Of a DNA stretch of 64,000 nt, positions 32,386 through 44,300 are shown piece after piece (the first letter of the stretch is position 1; each line of letters starts with the position of its first letter). Below the pieces are notes generated by a model. That model ran no database searches. It was not told where the DNA came from and saw only the letters and a list, made by a program, of their open reading frames with translations. Made by a program: the position numbers and the translations under genes. This DNA comes from Hygrophila difformis (Eukaryota > Streptophyta > Magnoliopsida > Lamiales > Acanthaceae), in assembly GCA_030278955.1 (NCBI GenBank), contig JAOANR010000010.1, positions 28,646,174 through 28,710,173 on the forward strand, written 5' to 3'.

Positions 32386-32675
32386 TGTGGCAAGAATTGA
32401 TGAGAAGTATCAGGGCATATTTGCCGGGGATCCTCAGTGTGACAGGCTGAAGGTCAACCTATCCCGGCTATGCCATGAGATTTGTCAGCATTTCATGACA
32501 GAGAGGACCACATCACCATTGGAAACCAAAGCCCCATACTTGAGTAATAAAAAGAATAATAATCTTGATATATCCCTGAACCCTTTCCCATGAATCATAA
32601 CTCTTTTCATTTAATAAATCTGACCTGGTATAATTTTAGAAAAGCTCGAGTTAACGAAACTTGTCAAAAGTTTCA

Positions 32676-32693
32676 TGGCGCCGTTGCCGGGGA
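32676..32693 (+). other. E5 primer-binding site, Asp tRNA
   Basis: TGGCGCCGTTGCCGGGGA directly follows the LTR end and is complementary to the 3' end of plant tRNA-Asp(GTC), including the CCA. This primer is typical of Athila-type elements. Confidence 0.92.
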
Positions 32694-33205
32694 GGATGCA
32701 GCGTCATTTATTAAGAGGATTACACTCCTGATTACTCCTAGATTAGCTTAGATTAGTCTAGTTTAGTGTAATATATCTAATCCAGAACAGAAAAAGTACC
32801 CTCAAGATTAATTGAACATTTAGAGTACCAAGACTCTAAATGTGAGGATGTTGAACTGAGGAGAAAACCTAACCTAATGGGTATTTATCTGTCTTGCAGG
32901 AAATTCGGAACCAACCAAAAAGAAGGAGCAGAAAAAGCAAGGAAAACCAGGTTCTTGGTTGGGAAAATTCCACAAATCTGAGAAATTATTTTCGGAATTT
33001 AAAGAAATTTAAGATCCGGAATAAATCTTGCAGATAAATGGAACTGACCCAACCTAATTTTATGCAAGTATATTATTTTAAATAATGGCCCAATGATTTG
33101 AATTTACTTGGACTGAATTCATTCAGGTCCAACTCAAATAAAATGGACGCAGGCCCAATATCACACTCGGGCCCAATCCGTTGAAAATTTGAAAATTCAA
33201 AAAGT
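32694..33205 (+). other. E5 untranslated interior, first part
   Basis: No convincing ORF occurs here. AAATGTGAGGATGTTG at about 32839 resembles the purine tract/LTR-start junction used at 41355-41370, so a fossil junction may be present. GGCCCA motifs appear from about 33145. Confidence 0.5.
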
Positions 33206-33634
33206 CTGTCGCGGAATGACCATTTTGTCGCGGAACAACGTTTCGCGACCAGGTGCAATTCCACGACAAAATCTCACTCACCTCTGAACCCTTGTTTGTC
33301 CTTGTCGCGGAGTGATCATTCTGTCGCGATGCCCAGCATCGCGCCCATGTGCAAATTCCGCGACAAAGTTATACTCATCCCTAAAACTCTGCTTGTCCTT
33401 GTCGCGGAACATTTTGTCGCGGAGCATGACTCCGCGACAGAGTTCCTATTCCGCGACACGGACACACCACTCCATCCTTTCTCGCCATTTTGTCGCGGTA
33501 CACTTTGTCGCGGTGCGTGACTCCGCGACAGAATCCCACACTCCGCGACACCTCTAATGTCGCCAAGCCTGGTCGCGTAATCCTGTTCCGCGACCATGGG
33601 CTAGGGTTCCGCGACCGGCCCATTTCTATTTAAA
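33206..33634 (+). promoter_or_regulatory. E5 internal promoter-like region
   Basis: At least four blocks repeat the LTR theme: TTGTCGCGGAA at 33227 with an imperfect partner, a TCGCGATGC/GCATCGCG dyad near 33322, a GTCGCGGAG/CTCCGCGAC dyad near 33415, and further copies near 33492 and 33571. TGGGCTAGGGTT (33597-33608) joins a TGGGCY motif to a telo-box-like motif. GGCCCA (33617) and TATTTAAA (33627-33634) follow. The order is the same as in the LTR promoter. It sits 161 bases upstream of the first ATG of the cargo gene, as expected for a pre-mRNA start. Confidence 0.65.
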
Positions 33635-33794
33635 CCTCTCCGCCTCCCTCTTCTTCCCCACGCATTCGGACTTAGAAAATCTTCGAAAAACACTCTCGCA
33701 CACACGAAATTTCTCCCGAAGCACACCACTGTGTTCTTCGCACCTTTCGAACGCCAAACCCAAGGGAAACTCTGCCCAAATTTTCGCAACCCTT

Positions 33795-36700
33795 ATGGAG
33801 CCATCAGAACCCTCGTCATCATCTCCTCAGAAGACCGAGCCATGGTAACCTCTCTCCCACGCATTTCGCGAGTTAGCGCAGGCCCCTGTTTTTGTGATTT
33901 TCGTTCTTTTTTTTTTGTCTTGTTTGTTTCATTGTGTGTAAATAGGCTTCTGTTTCATTCTTTTGTGGAGTCTCGAGTTCGATTTTAGGCTACTGGTACT
34001 TTGGGCATGATTGTTGCTTTGATGGCTGTCGTTGTTTCTGATGATTATCTTGTTGTTGGCCTGTTGTGGAACAAAGGAGGAGGGAGTATGTTGTTCTATG
34101 TTTCTGGTTAAGGATTGGGGAGATTCGATTAGTGTAGGGCATTTTGGCTTTTGAGAGTTAAGGTTTTAGAGAAACTAGGAGGCAGTTTAAGGGTGGGGTT
34201 CCACCATTGTTGAATTTTCAAGTTTCTAGGGTTCTTAGGTTTCCTTCTATTTTAGTTTACATGTTCGGGTACTCTCTGTGTGATTTTGCTGAATCCCTCA
34301 TGAATTTGGAATCTTGAACTCTGGAAAGTGAGGGTTAATGAACATAGGAATACTGCATGAGTATCAATATGCTGTTGGTTTTCTTGATTATAGAGCATGA
34401 ATGGTCTTGTGGTTTTTGAATATGTGAGGGATGAAAATGTTTTTAATCCCATGTTTTGGCCCGAATGAAGGCATGATCCTGTGTTAGTGTTTCACTTTGC
34501 TCATGTTGCTTGCATGCCACTGTCCTCTTTGCCCCACATTAAATGCAAAGCTGTTGTGTTTGATTATTTGTATGTTGGAGAACTGAGGAAGTTGGCTCTG
34601 ACCTGTTTTGGCAAGTATTTGAGAGTATGTGGCAATCTGTGTAAAGTGTATGTTTGTTTGGTTTTGGGCAGCCTGCGCCACCACCAATCCCCTTTCCATC
34701 AGGTTTCACTTTTTCACAAAAAGACAAAAATAGTACTAGGAATTTTGGTTGACAATGTGTTTTTGTTCCCAATGGAACTAAAGAGTGTGAGTTAAGTAGC
34801 AGTATTTTGCCACCTCAACTGCTACCTTTTTACAAAAATCCAAAAATGGGACCACACACATCCCACTTTTCATTAAATAAAAACAAGTCAACCTGTTCAA
34901 AATTAAAAAAAAAAAAAAAAAATAGTGTTTACCTTTTCTTGAACGTTTTAACTGTCCAATGACAGTCCAAACAATCCGGAAATAGCGAATCCATCCCGCC
35001 ACGCCTCCACTGCACATTCCATTTTCGAGCCATCCGTTCCATCATCATCTCATTCCATTTCCAACAAGTGCCTCGAGCTTGTTTAATAAAATTGGAAAAA
35101 CAAACTTTTGGGCCCAATGGCCCACTAAAAAAGGAATTTTTGGTCCAATGACCACTTCACTTTTATTTTTATTTTTATTCCTCCCTTTTGATTGGACTCA
35201 ATAGTCCAATTAAGTTATCTCCTTCTAGGTCCTAAAGGGTAATACCTTGCACTTGGATCTTTTAATAAACTCAAGATTAAATCACTTAAATCACATTTCG
35301 AGCTTAGCAAAGCTCAAAATGTGAGGATGTTGGTTTTCATACCTGAGTAGTCTTTGAAAACTCATAAAAAAATTTTTGGATGTATCTAAGCACTTTGACC
35401 TTTTTCAGGAACGCATTGGTAGTGCACTCAGGCATCGGGTTGCCTGACTGCACATATGAGGATGCTGGCAACCAGGCCTCAATTGATCGAACAGAGATTA
35501 AGGACGCAAGAGATGCCATCAAATCAGTTTATAAGGTGCCTCTGGACCACACCACGGACGAAAAATTGAAACTTTCTCCGGGATGGGACGTGCATATTCC
35601 TCCACAGGAAAGGTCGATAGTCGCTGCATCGATAGAAAGGGACTACTATCACTTCCTGAAAAAGTTTTGGGCAAGGATGATGGGGTATGCCCCCCAAGAC
35701 GAAAAGACAACTCCTGAAGTCCATCATGAGCGCATCCAATTGAGGTTCAGAGAGCACAGGGCTGTGTGGAATCGGCATGTGGAAAAGGGAACAAAAGATC
35801 CAAATATAGCTGACTTCGACATCATCATCCCTAACCAGATCGTAGATCCTCAAGTTCGGATGGCCTTCGAACACAAATACATGGATCTAAGTAGGGTCAT
35901 CAACAGTGGGGCCATCATGATGTATGAGGCATTTCCATTTAAGTGGAATCCGTATCTGTTTGAAGCAAAAGGACCAGTGGAGCAGAGGTGGATTACAGAT
36001 CTAGCTCGGGCCAGGCATCGAGAGCTGACCTTCAACCTGTACAAACGCCTCAAAAATGCGGAGAAATTTGAACAAAGCCGCAACACCTCACTGTTGAACA
36101 CAATGAGGAAGATGATCAAGGATGCACGCGAACAATGGGACGACCTGACTACTGTCTGGGGAAAAGGCAATCCGAGTATCACTGAGTCCTTTCTGGAAGA
36201 AGGAGTAGTACTACCTGCAGATGAGGTACTGGAGACCATCTTCACACACAGAAAGTAAGGACAGTACGGGACGAACAAAGATGATGAATTTCCCCAGCAC
36301 ATAGCAGTACTCAGGGATCAGCTACAAGTGGATATACGCAAAGGTGGCTGGAAACCCAAAAGGAAAAATGAAAGGCAATTCAATCTGCTATCAAAAGCTG
36401 AGGCTGGGATGTATCTCACGTACGATTCGGCAGAAGACATGTCCTACCTGGAAGGGATTCAAAAGGATCTGGTAGGGGGCATGATAGATCAGTACAGGGA
36501 CTCCTACTGGGAATTGATCATGGAGATGGACAAGTTTGCACTGGAATACTGCAATAGCACTGCTAATGGAAAGAAGGTCCTGCACTATAACAGCAATGTT
36601 CGGAGTAAGTTCTGCTCCAAAATCAAGAAGGACTGGGAGGACCAACTGAGGAGAATCTCTCAAAGGAGTTTTATTGAGGATTATTTGCAGCGCGCCGAGA

Positions 36701-39700
36701 AGCAACTAGGCTACGAGGGTGAACCGAACAGGGAAGAGGATCCTGACGCTGAAATTGATGCATACTTCTCCACTCCTCCTGAGGCCAACCCACAGCCTAC
36801 CCAGCCAGCAGTACAAGCTTCAGCTTTGCCGCCTAGAGGGCAGACCGAAGTACAAAGAGTTGCTACGACCGAACCAGTGGTGCAACAAGAAGTAGTCCGG
36901 ACTCCAGTACAGACAGCTCAGACCGAAATGACAACATCTGCTGTAGCACCTGCCACCACTAAGGCACCCATACAGCCCGAGAAACCCTCCACTGCTGTTG
37001 TTACATCTGAAGGTCATCAGCCAGCACCTCAACCGGGAACGAGGAGAAGGTTGATAAAGTCCGCTGATAAGGACAAGCCAGCAAGGGCTCCGGAAAAGAA
37101 AGTGGAGATCAGGGAACCGGAACCAACTGTTAGGAAAGTGGTAGAGTCCATGGATCCTAAGGACAGAGGTAAAAAGCCAATGCCGCCGCCACCCCCGAAA
37201 AAGAAGCACCAGGTGATATCCGATGCTGAGCTAGCCATGAAGATGTACAATGAAGAGCTTGCATCAGCTGGTTTGCTGGATCAAGTAACAGGTGGTTCGG
37301 GAATAGAAAAATTGACTGAGGAAGAACGCCTGGAAATGGAAAAGAAAGCTGCAGAGGAAGAGCAGATCCGAAAGAATATCCAGCAGACAAAGGATGAAGA
37401 AACTGCCAGAAAGATGCAGGCTGAGCTGGAAAGCAGGAAATCTGCAGAGGTTGAGCGGGGTAATGAGGAGGACTTCGAGCTGAAGATCACTAGAGAAGTG
37501 CAAGGGCGTGGTTTGAAGATCAAAGAAGAGCAACCACCAGGATGGACTGGCCCCTCAATTCGCAGTGCTGAGACACTTCGGAAAGAATTGAGACAGAACA
37601 TCAACGAACAGATTGAAACAAGAATTGATGCGGGAGGAAAGCCAAATCAAATCAGATATCAGACAGAAGTGGGCCAATTGATTGATCCCCTCGTGGGCAC
37701 GGCCAGAATTGAAGAATTCATCACTCAAGGAGGCCCATCGCACCAACCTGAGCAATCAGAAGGACCACAAGACTCCATAGATCCGGTAGCACTGGACAAA
37801 ATCTTGGAAAAGCAGCCAGACGACCCTCTCATGACCTCTGCACTTAAAGAAAAGGTTCAAGGAATTTTGACTGAAGCAGCAGATGGGAATGACTCGGAAG
37901 AAGAAGCTCGGCAGGAGGAGCAAGAATTCATGAACCAAATGGCGCCTATCCTCCAACGTCCAGTTGGACGAGCTGCAAGAATTAGGGAGGAGGAGGAGGT
38001 ATCAACTGATGTTGATGACCGTAATTTTCATGTAACTACATCCTCTTTACCTGTAAATTGTGAACTCAATACGATGAAACATGTAATTAAACAGGTTGAG
38101 GAGGAAGTCGGAGATGAAACAGCTCATGGAGAGCGAGAGCCAAATCAGAGGGGAGATGAGGCCGAACCAAGGGATGACCAGCCACAGGAGGGAGACGATC
38201 AAACAGACTGGCACACAAGCGATGACGAGTCCGTCGGATCCATTCGACCAGTCGAGTTTTGGTCTGAAAACACTGTAAGGCAAAGAATGGGCGTCTCAAA
38301 GGAATATGGGAAGAAAAAGCTGAGTGAAGAGCAGGTTCAGATCAAGTTCAATGGCAGCAAAGAGAATGCAGAGAAGTATAAGAAGTTGCAGAAGATGATA
38401 GTGCCAGATAAAGGGTTCAGACCCGATGCGTTATCACACCCCACTGTTGAGACTTTCTACAGAAATCAAGAGTGGGGTAACTTCATGCTGCATCATGACG
38501 AGGATGGCTTCGTGGAATTAACAAAGGAATTCTTCTGCAACATCGATGAAGCTGCCAGAACAACATGGATCCGGGGACAAGTGATTAACATTGCACCTGA
38601 CTGGCTGAATCAGTTCTTCGGGACTCCAGAGATTCAAAGTGAATTCCCCCCTGGTGAGATCATGACGAAGAGAGCCAAAACAACTGAATATGCGAAGTAT
38701 GCAACATTGGCTAACAGCATGACAAGCGTGACCGCCCCTGGACACACATTCAATGCAAAATGGCTGCGGATACAATTCATGCCAACCTATGAGTTCTACA
38801 TGTCCAAGATCCGGCCCAACTCGCATCCGCACACCACATCTGGGAATGTGTTAATGGGATTTGCAAGAATGTGGAGCGGAGCAAAACTTAATGTAGGGAG
38901 GCATGTATTCGAGGTGATGATAACCCGCATAAAGGATAGACAGGTGCTGTGTTATCCGAATCTGATTAGGAGAATCTGCATAGCTCAGGGAGTTGATTTG
39001 AGCGCGTTTGAGGGCGACACAGTGGTGAAGGCGAACCCACCTATCAGTGTGCCAAGACTTCCTTTATGTGAGAGCATCAAATATTCCCTTCCCCAACTGT
39101 CCGTCAGAGGAGATTCAGACGCTCAATCCTCCTTCATATCGGGTGAGCAGGCATCAAGGAAGCGAAAGAGGCAGCCGAAGACAAAGAAGGGAACACAAAA
39201 CACCTGTGCTGATGCAGGACCTTCGAATGTTCGGGAGGAGCCTCCTGCGGACCAAGAACGGACTGAGATTCCAATCCCACCTCCGACTCAACCTCCACCT
39301 CAGATGCCTCCTCAAAGCCAGAATGTATCTCAGTTCCCTGCTGATTCCCAAACGATTGAGATGGTGAGCAGAATGAGTCAGTCTATGCTCGAGGGAATGA
39401 AATCCATGACTGATGTAATTTTGGCAAGCCAAGAGGGACAGCAGAAAAGGGCAGAAGAGGAGCGTGAAGAGCGAAGGAGGGAGAGAGAAGAGGAACGCGA
39501 GGAGCGTAGGAGAGAAAAGGAAGAGAAACGGAAGGAGAAGTTGGAGAAGGAAAGGAGAGACAAGGAATTCAGACTGATGATGCTAGAAAAAGAAGAGAAG
39601 AATCGAAAAATGGTGGAATCACTGATCCTTAGTCAAAATCAGCTCCTGCAAACCTTGCTTAAGAAGATCCCTGATGAAGCTGGCTCCTCCAAGAAATCAG

Positions 39701-39726
39701 ACGAGAAGAAAGATGGCGATCCCTGA
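33795..39726 (+). CDS. E5 cargo gene: two exons, plant-transposon-protein-like domain, one internal stop
   Basis: I predict exon 1 at 33795-33844 (MEPSEPSSSSPQKTEP) joined in phase to exon 2 at 35409-39726; the split codon becomes TGG and the total, 4368 bases, is divisible by three. The 1455-residue product has one in-frame TAA at codon 300 (36256-36258); the frame is open on both sides of it. Residues 1-470 are helical and charged. About 475-570 are Pro/Gln/Thr-rich. About 620-710 look like a coiled coil (EKLTEEERLEMEKKAAEEEQ). About 1005-1220 form the same domain as the E4 ORF. A basic KRKRQPKTKK at about 1267 could be a nuclear signal, then a Pro-rich stretch and a Glu/Arg-rich coiled coil (1362-1440). 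The function is unknown. It could be structural, like a Gag, or nuclear. Confidence 0.7.
33845..35408 (+). other. Putative 1564-bp intron of the E5 cargo gene
   Basis: Donor CATG|GTAACC at 33844/33845 and acceptor CTTTTTCAG|G at 35408/35409 with a strong pyrimidine run. The sequence between is T-rich, has no long ORF and has stops in all plus-strand frames. TAA directly follows exon 1 if unspliced. It contains an A-rich run at about 34904-34922 and a second AAATGTGAGGATGTTG junction-like motif at about 35317. Splicing is inferred from phase and signals only. Confidence 0.6.
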
Positions 39727-41368
39727 CTCTTTCATTTCTGAGCTTAATTGTAAATATCATATAAGAGAATTTCAATTCATCCATGCAAGATAGATTTGAT
39801 TGCAAATGAAATCTCTTGTAATTGATATAATTACTGCTTTCAGATTGGGATTTTGCAGCCCCAACAACAATCTTTGTTTTTATTTGGTTCTTTTATTTCT
39901 GAAAAGATGTCTGACAGTCCAAGATGAATAAGCGACTGTCAGGCCAAAAATATGCTGTTGACATACTCAGTATGTCAGCAGTGCCTCTTTACTGCTTTCA
40001 ATTGAATAACCAGCAAAAATATGCATAAAATTGCTCTAAATTCACATGTTGAATTTAGGCTTAGGATTAAATTTTCAAACTTTTAAATTGGGATAATATA
40101 ATTGAGAACATGCATGACATAAAATCCTGAGGTTTTGAGCTATAAAAATTTAATGATGCGATCAGCTTATTGGGTAATAAATCTGCATGTTAGAGATCTC
40201 GATTGAATAAATTGTTAGAGCTAAGCTTTGATTAAATTTGAGAATATTTTATGACATGAATCAACCCAACCTTGTGAGATTTGAGCCATGAGTCACTTTT
40301 ACTCATTCATTTTCTTTGATGTGTGAATCATTTTGATTAAAGGAAACTAGAACTTGCAATTGGGACCGATTCAAGACCACGCCATATTCCCGAAATCGAG
40401 CATATGATCGAGGCACCTAGAAAACCCAATTTTTTGGCCTTCGTTCGAAATCCAAACCCAAAAATATTTTCCCTTTAGGATTAACCAATTTGAGCCTTAA
40501 GCCTAATTTTTCTTTGAAGCCCTCTATATTATTCCTAACCTTATAAAAAGACCAAGAAATTCAAACCCAAGTGTGCAAGGATGAATTCTATCAAGGCATT
40601 ACAATTTTTGATCATCAATGAAAACTATAAATCGGTATTCTATAAACCGAAAAAAAAAAAAAAAAAAAAAAGAGAGAGTTGAATATCATTTAACACAAAT
40701 AAATTGCAGATGACAAGCAAATTAGACATAGTCTAACGTCAATGCAATATGAAAAGGAAAAACAAAAGAAAGAAATATTGATGATCATAAATTTTAAATA
40801 AAAATTGCCAAGTTATGACAGAACAAATCGTTGCCACTTCTTAGCCTAATAATTTCCCTTTCCCACCTAATGTTACAACCGTACGCCCCGTTACAACCCT
40901 CGAATAAGACCTCGTGATCTTGATTTGAAGAAATGAGCCGGTGGCGAGTTGGTCTGATTGCAAGCTTATGGGATAATTTAATTAAAATTGATTTTGAGCG
41001 TTCATGATTAAACCCCGATTGAGAGTGAGTGAATTTTCCGATTCTCTTATATGTGAGGCTCTGTCTTATCGCACATGTTCATGTCATGCCTTAATTCTAA
41101 TTTTTAATCTTTGCATCTTTCAAACAGGATATTCATGAAGGATTGATAATAATGTTTGATTTGTAGGCCCGATATAGTGAGCAAGTATCATTTCATTAAA
41201 CACTGCAATCAAGGGAATTTAATACTTGTAATTTTCGATTGTCTTATCCCAATCTAAAAAGAATGATATTTATGAGGCCACGAAAATGAATTGAACATGT
41301 AGAGTCCGTGTTCTTACGAACATTGACTCTGACTGCTCGGGGACGATCAGTATTAAATGTGTGGATGT
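39727..41368 (+). other. E5 3' untranslated interior and purine tract
   Basis: No coding signal occurs in this 1.6 kb. It has a poly-A run (about 40650-40672). The block at about 40405-40530 (CACCTAGAAAACCCAA ... TTTGAGCCTTAAGCCTAA) resembles 52670-52760 in E8. AAATGTGTGGATGT at 41355-41368 abuts the 3' LTR and is probably the polypurine tract, although it is interrupted by T. Confidence 0.65.
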
Positions 41369-44300
41369 TGATAATGGCCAAAAATGACCATTATTTTCAA
41401 TCCATTTCCGTGTCTTAAACGGGCATTTGATCGCATTCCGGTCTTACATTAAGTGAGAAAGCAGTCGAATTGGACTAATTTATGCATAATTGTAAAAATA
41501 ATAAGCTGGTGTGAGAAAGACATAAATATGTAATTTTATTACATATTTATGTTAGAAAAATCCAAAAACATGAGAAAAAGAAAAGGAAACAAAAAGATGG
41601 GAAAAAGATAGAAAAGCCCACAAAAAGAATATTCTCGGCCCATCTGGCCCAATCCAGCAGGCGCAGGAAGACCTTTGTCGCGGAAGCCCCTTGGCGCGAT
41701 GCATGGTTCCGCGACAAAGGAACACTCCGCGACCAAGTGGCCCAGATGAAGAAGAGACCAGCCAAAGCCCCTTGGCGCGATGCCCTTGTCGCGATGTGCT
41801 GTTCCGCGACAAAGGTCCATTCCGCGACCAAGGTACATTTTTAGAGACACAAGACCCAGTCGAGAAGCTTTGCCACATGCAGTGTGTTCCGCGACCAAAC
41901 TTGGTGCTCCGAGACAAAGCTGTGATGTGTGTGATGTCTTGAGACACAATGGGCTCATATCAAGGCCCATGAGCTTAGGGTTTCCCCTCTATAAATATGA
42001 GGTGTTTCCTTTGAGCTAAAGGTTGGAAGAATTTTAGAAAAACTACACCTTCTTGAAGACAAGTTGGGGAGTTCAGTAGTTTAGTGTAGTTTAGGGTAGT
42101 TTAGTTAGGTTTTCTTTTGTATTATTTAATTTATGCACTGTTTAGAAATAGTTTACTGCACTTTGATTAGATAGCCAGTTTTATACGTTGTTTTGTTCTA
42201 AATTTTTGTTTAAAAGGTTTGTGGTACTCAAACCATGAGTATGAACAACACCGTTTAATAATATGGGAAAACATTCTCCATTTGTGTCCCAAAATCATGA
42301 AATGGGTCTCACACCCCATGGATCTTACTGTTTTCATCTTCCTTGGGTCATTTGATCCTCGTTTTGCATTTTAATGTCACTGCTTGGTGACTTATTCTTG
42401 GGATAATGTTGCATGTTTATGGATGATCAAGCCTAGATTAGGGTTTCTTAAGTTTTAAGTTTGCTTTATTTCTATTTTGTTCAAGCATGTTCTAGCTAGA
42501 TTCAAATTCTGTTTTGTTATTTTGAGCTTAGTTAGCTTTTGAATCTGAAAAGGGTGAGATCACACATAATGCATGCTACTGCTCCACTTTACTTTTCTGA
42601 CATGTGTCCTGAACACACCTTTGTCGCGGAATAACTCTTGTCGCGGAACCACGTTCCGCGACAAAATGGTGCTTTGGCGACAAAGGTGCCACAGAACATC
42701 TGTTGGCCACTATTTTAAAACCCTTGGTCGCGAAACACTCCTTGGCGCGGAACCACGTTCCGCGACAAAATCTTGATTAGCAACCAAGGACCCAAATACT
42801 TGTGATTTCATTCTGGAAGGACTTTGTCGCGAAGCAACCTTGTCGCGGAACCACGTTCCGCGACAAAACCTCTTGTTCCGCGACAAGAATTATGCCTTGT
42901 CCAATTTTCAACCTTTTTGTCGCTATGCCCTTGTCGCGGAACCACGTTCCGCGACAAAATTTTCTTTACTTAGCGACAAAACAAACCCCAAACTTTCAAA
43001 ATTCCATTCCTCTCATTTCCCACCCCTTTGTCGCGAAACCTTTGTTGCGGAGCCACGCTCCGCGACACGAACCCTGTATCGCGACAAGGTGGCGCCTTTT
43101 GCCAAGCTTTCATTCTTCATCTCACCCCATTAATTAATTGAACCTTTGTATTAATATTTTGAGGTTGAAATCCAATGATCTCAACCCATGATTAAATTGA
43201 TATAAAGAACTTTGTTCAATTTCCCATTAAAAGATTCTTCTACAAATGATTAAACTCTAATGATCTAAGTATATAATCTGGACTGTAATTAATTAATTAA
43301 TTATGGAATGATCGATTATTTAGACATGAAGAGTAATTGTGGATTTAATTCCATACTCTTGCATGGGAAACCAATGTCTCTCATGCAAGATGACCCAAAA
43401 ATATTTTTCTTTTATTTATTTTGTCTTTTCCCGTGTTGTGTGAAACAACTAATAAGGAATATATCAGATTAATGTTGGCGGGTATTCCCACACGGATAAC
43501 TAGCTCGTGATCTGTATATTAATTATTAGAAGTTATTTTGCATGGTCCGGATAGTGGTTGGTGGACGCCTTGGCGGTTCGTCCATCCGGGATTATAATAG
43601 CTGCTCAGCTGACCCCTATCCGGATACAGTTTTATTTTCTTTACTTTAATTTCAAACCTGAATCTGGAGCTGTAGTAATATTAGATGATATATGCCAATG
43701 TTCTCTAATCATTATTGCAGTAATAGAACATGTGGGTTTTTATCCAAATTCGTAGACAATGGAATCTGAGATGACGGCGGCAACTGTCATTTGAGGCATT
43801 CCACTGTCTAAAAGTCATCCCACCTGAAATGATCAGGACCTGGATAGCAGATGTTTGCAGTCCGGATCATCCTGATCATTTTTGTCATCTTTTTGGCCAA
43901 ATAAATTCTTCTCATCTCCGGCTATTTCATCTCTGTGTTTCACCTTCTGTCTAAACCCACCTTATATTTTGGGTTATTTTATCTTACACTTCCTTATAAA
44001 TTTATGCATGATATTATTATGTAGATATTGTGGTCAATATTATTCTGGGATCCTTCCCTTGGACACAGGAGTCTTGATTTTAAATCAGAAGTTTCATAAT
44101 AAATTTCCAACAAAAATTCCTTTATAAAATCCGGATCTGAGTAAGGGATAAATTCAACAGTTATGACTAATTCATATCCGACTAGGGGTTGATTTTGGGA
44201 AATTAGAAGCAGAGTCAGCGATTAGGTCTCACCTAGACTGAAAGGATCTGTGTTCTTATTGAGAGTTTAGTACCTGATAGGGAATGATTTTCAGATTTAT

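Larger units (their letters stand above)
28166..32675 (+). repeat. E5 5' LTR
   Basis: This LTR starts TGATAATGG and ends GTTTCA. The promoter lies about 620 bases in (TATA 28787-28794), so almost 3.9 kb of LTR would be transcribed leader, which is unusually long. Two CGCG hairpin clusters surround the start region. ORFs of 60-143 codons occur here and repeat in the 3' LTR only because the LTRs are copies; many are translations of the CGCG palindromes. Confidence 0.95.
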
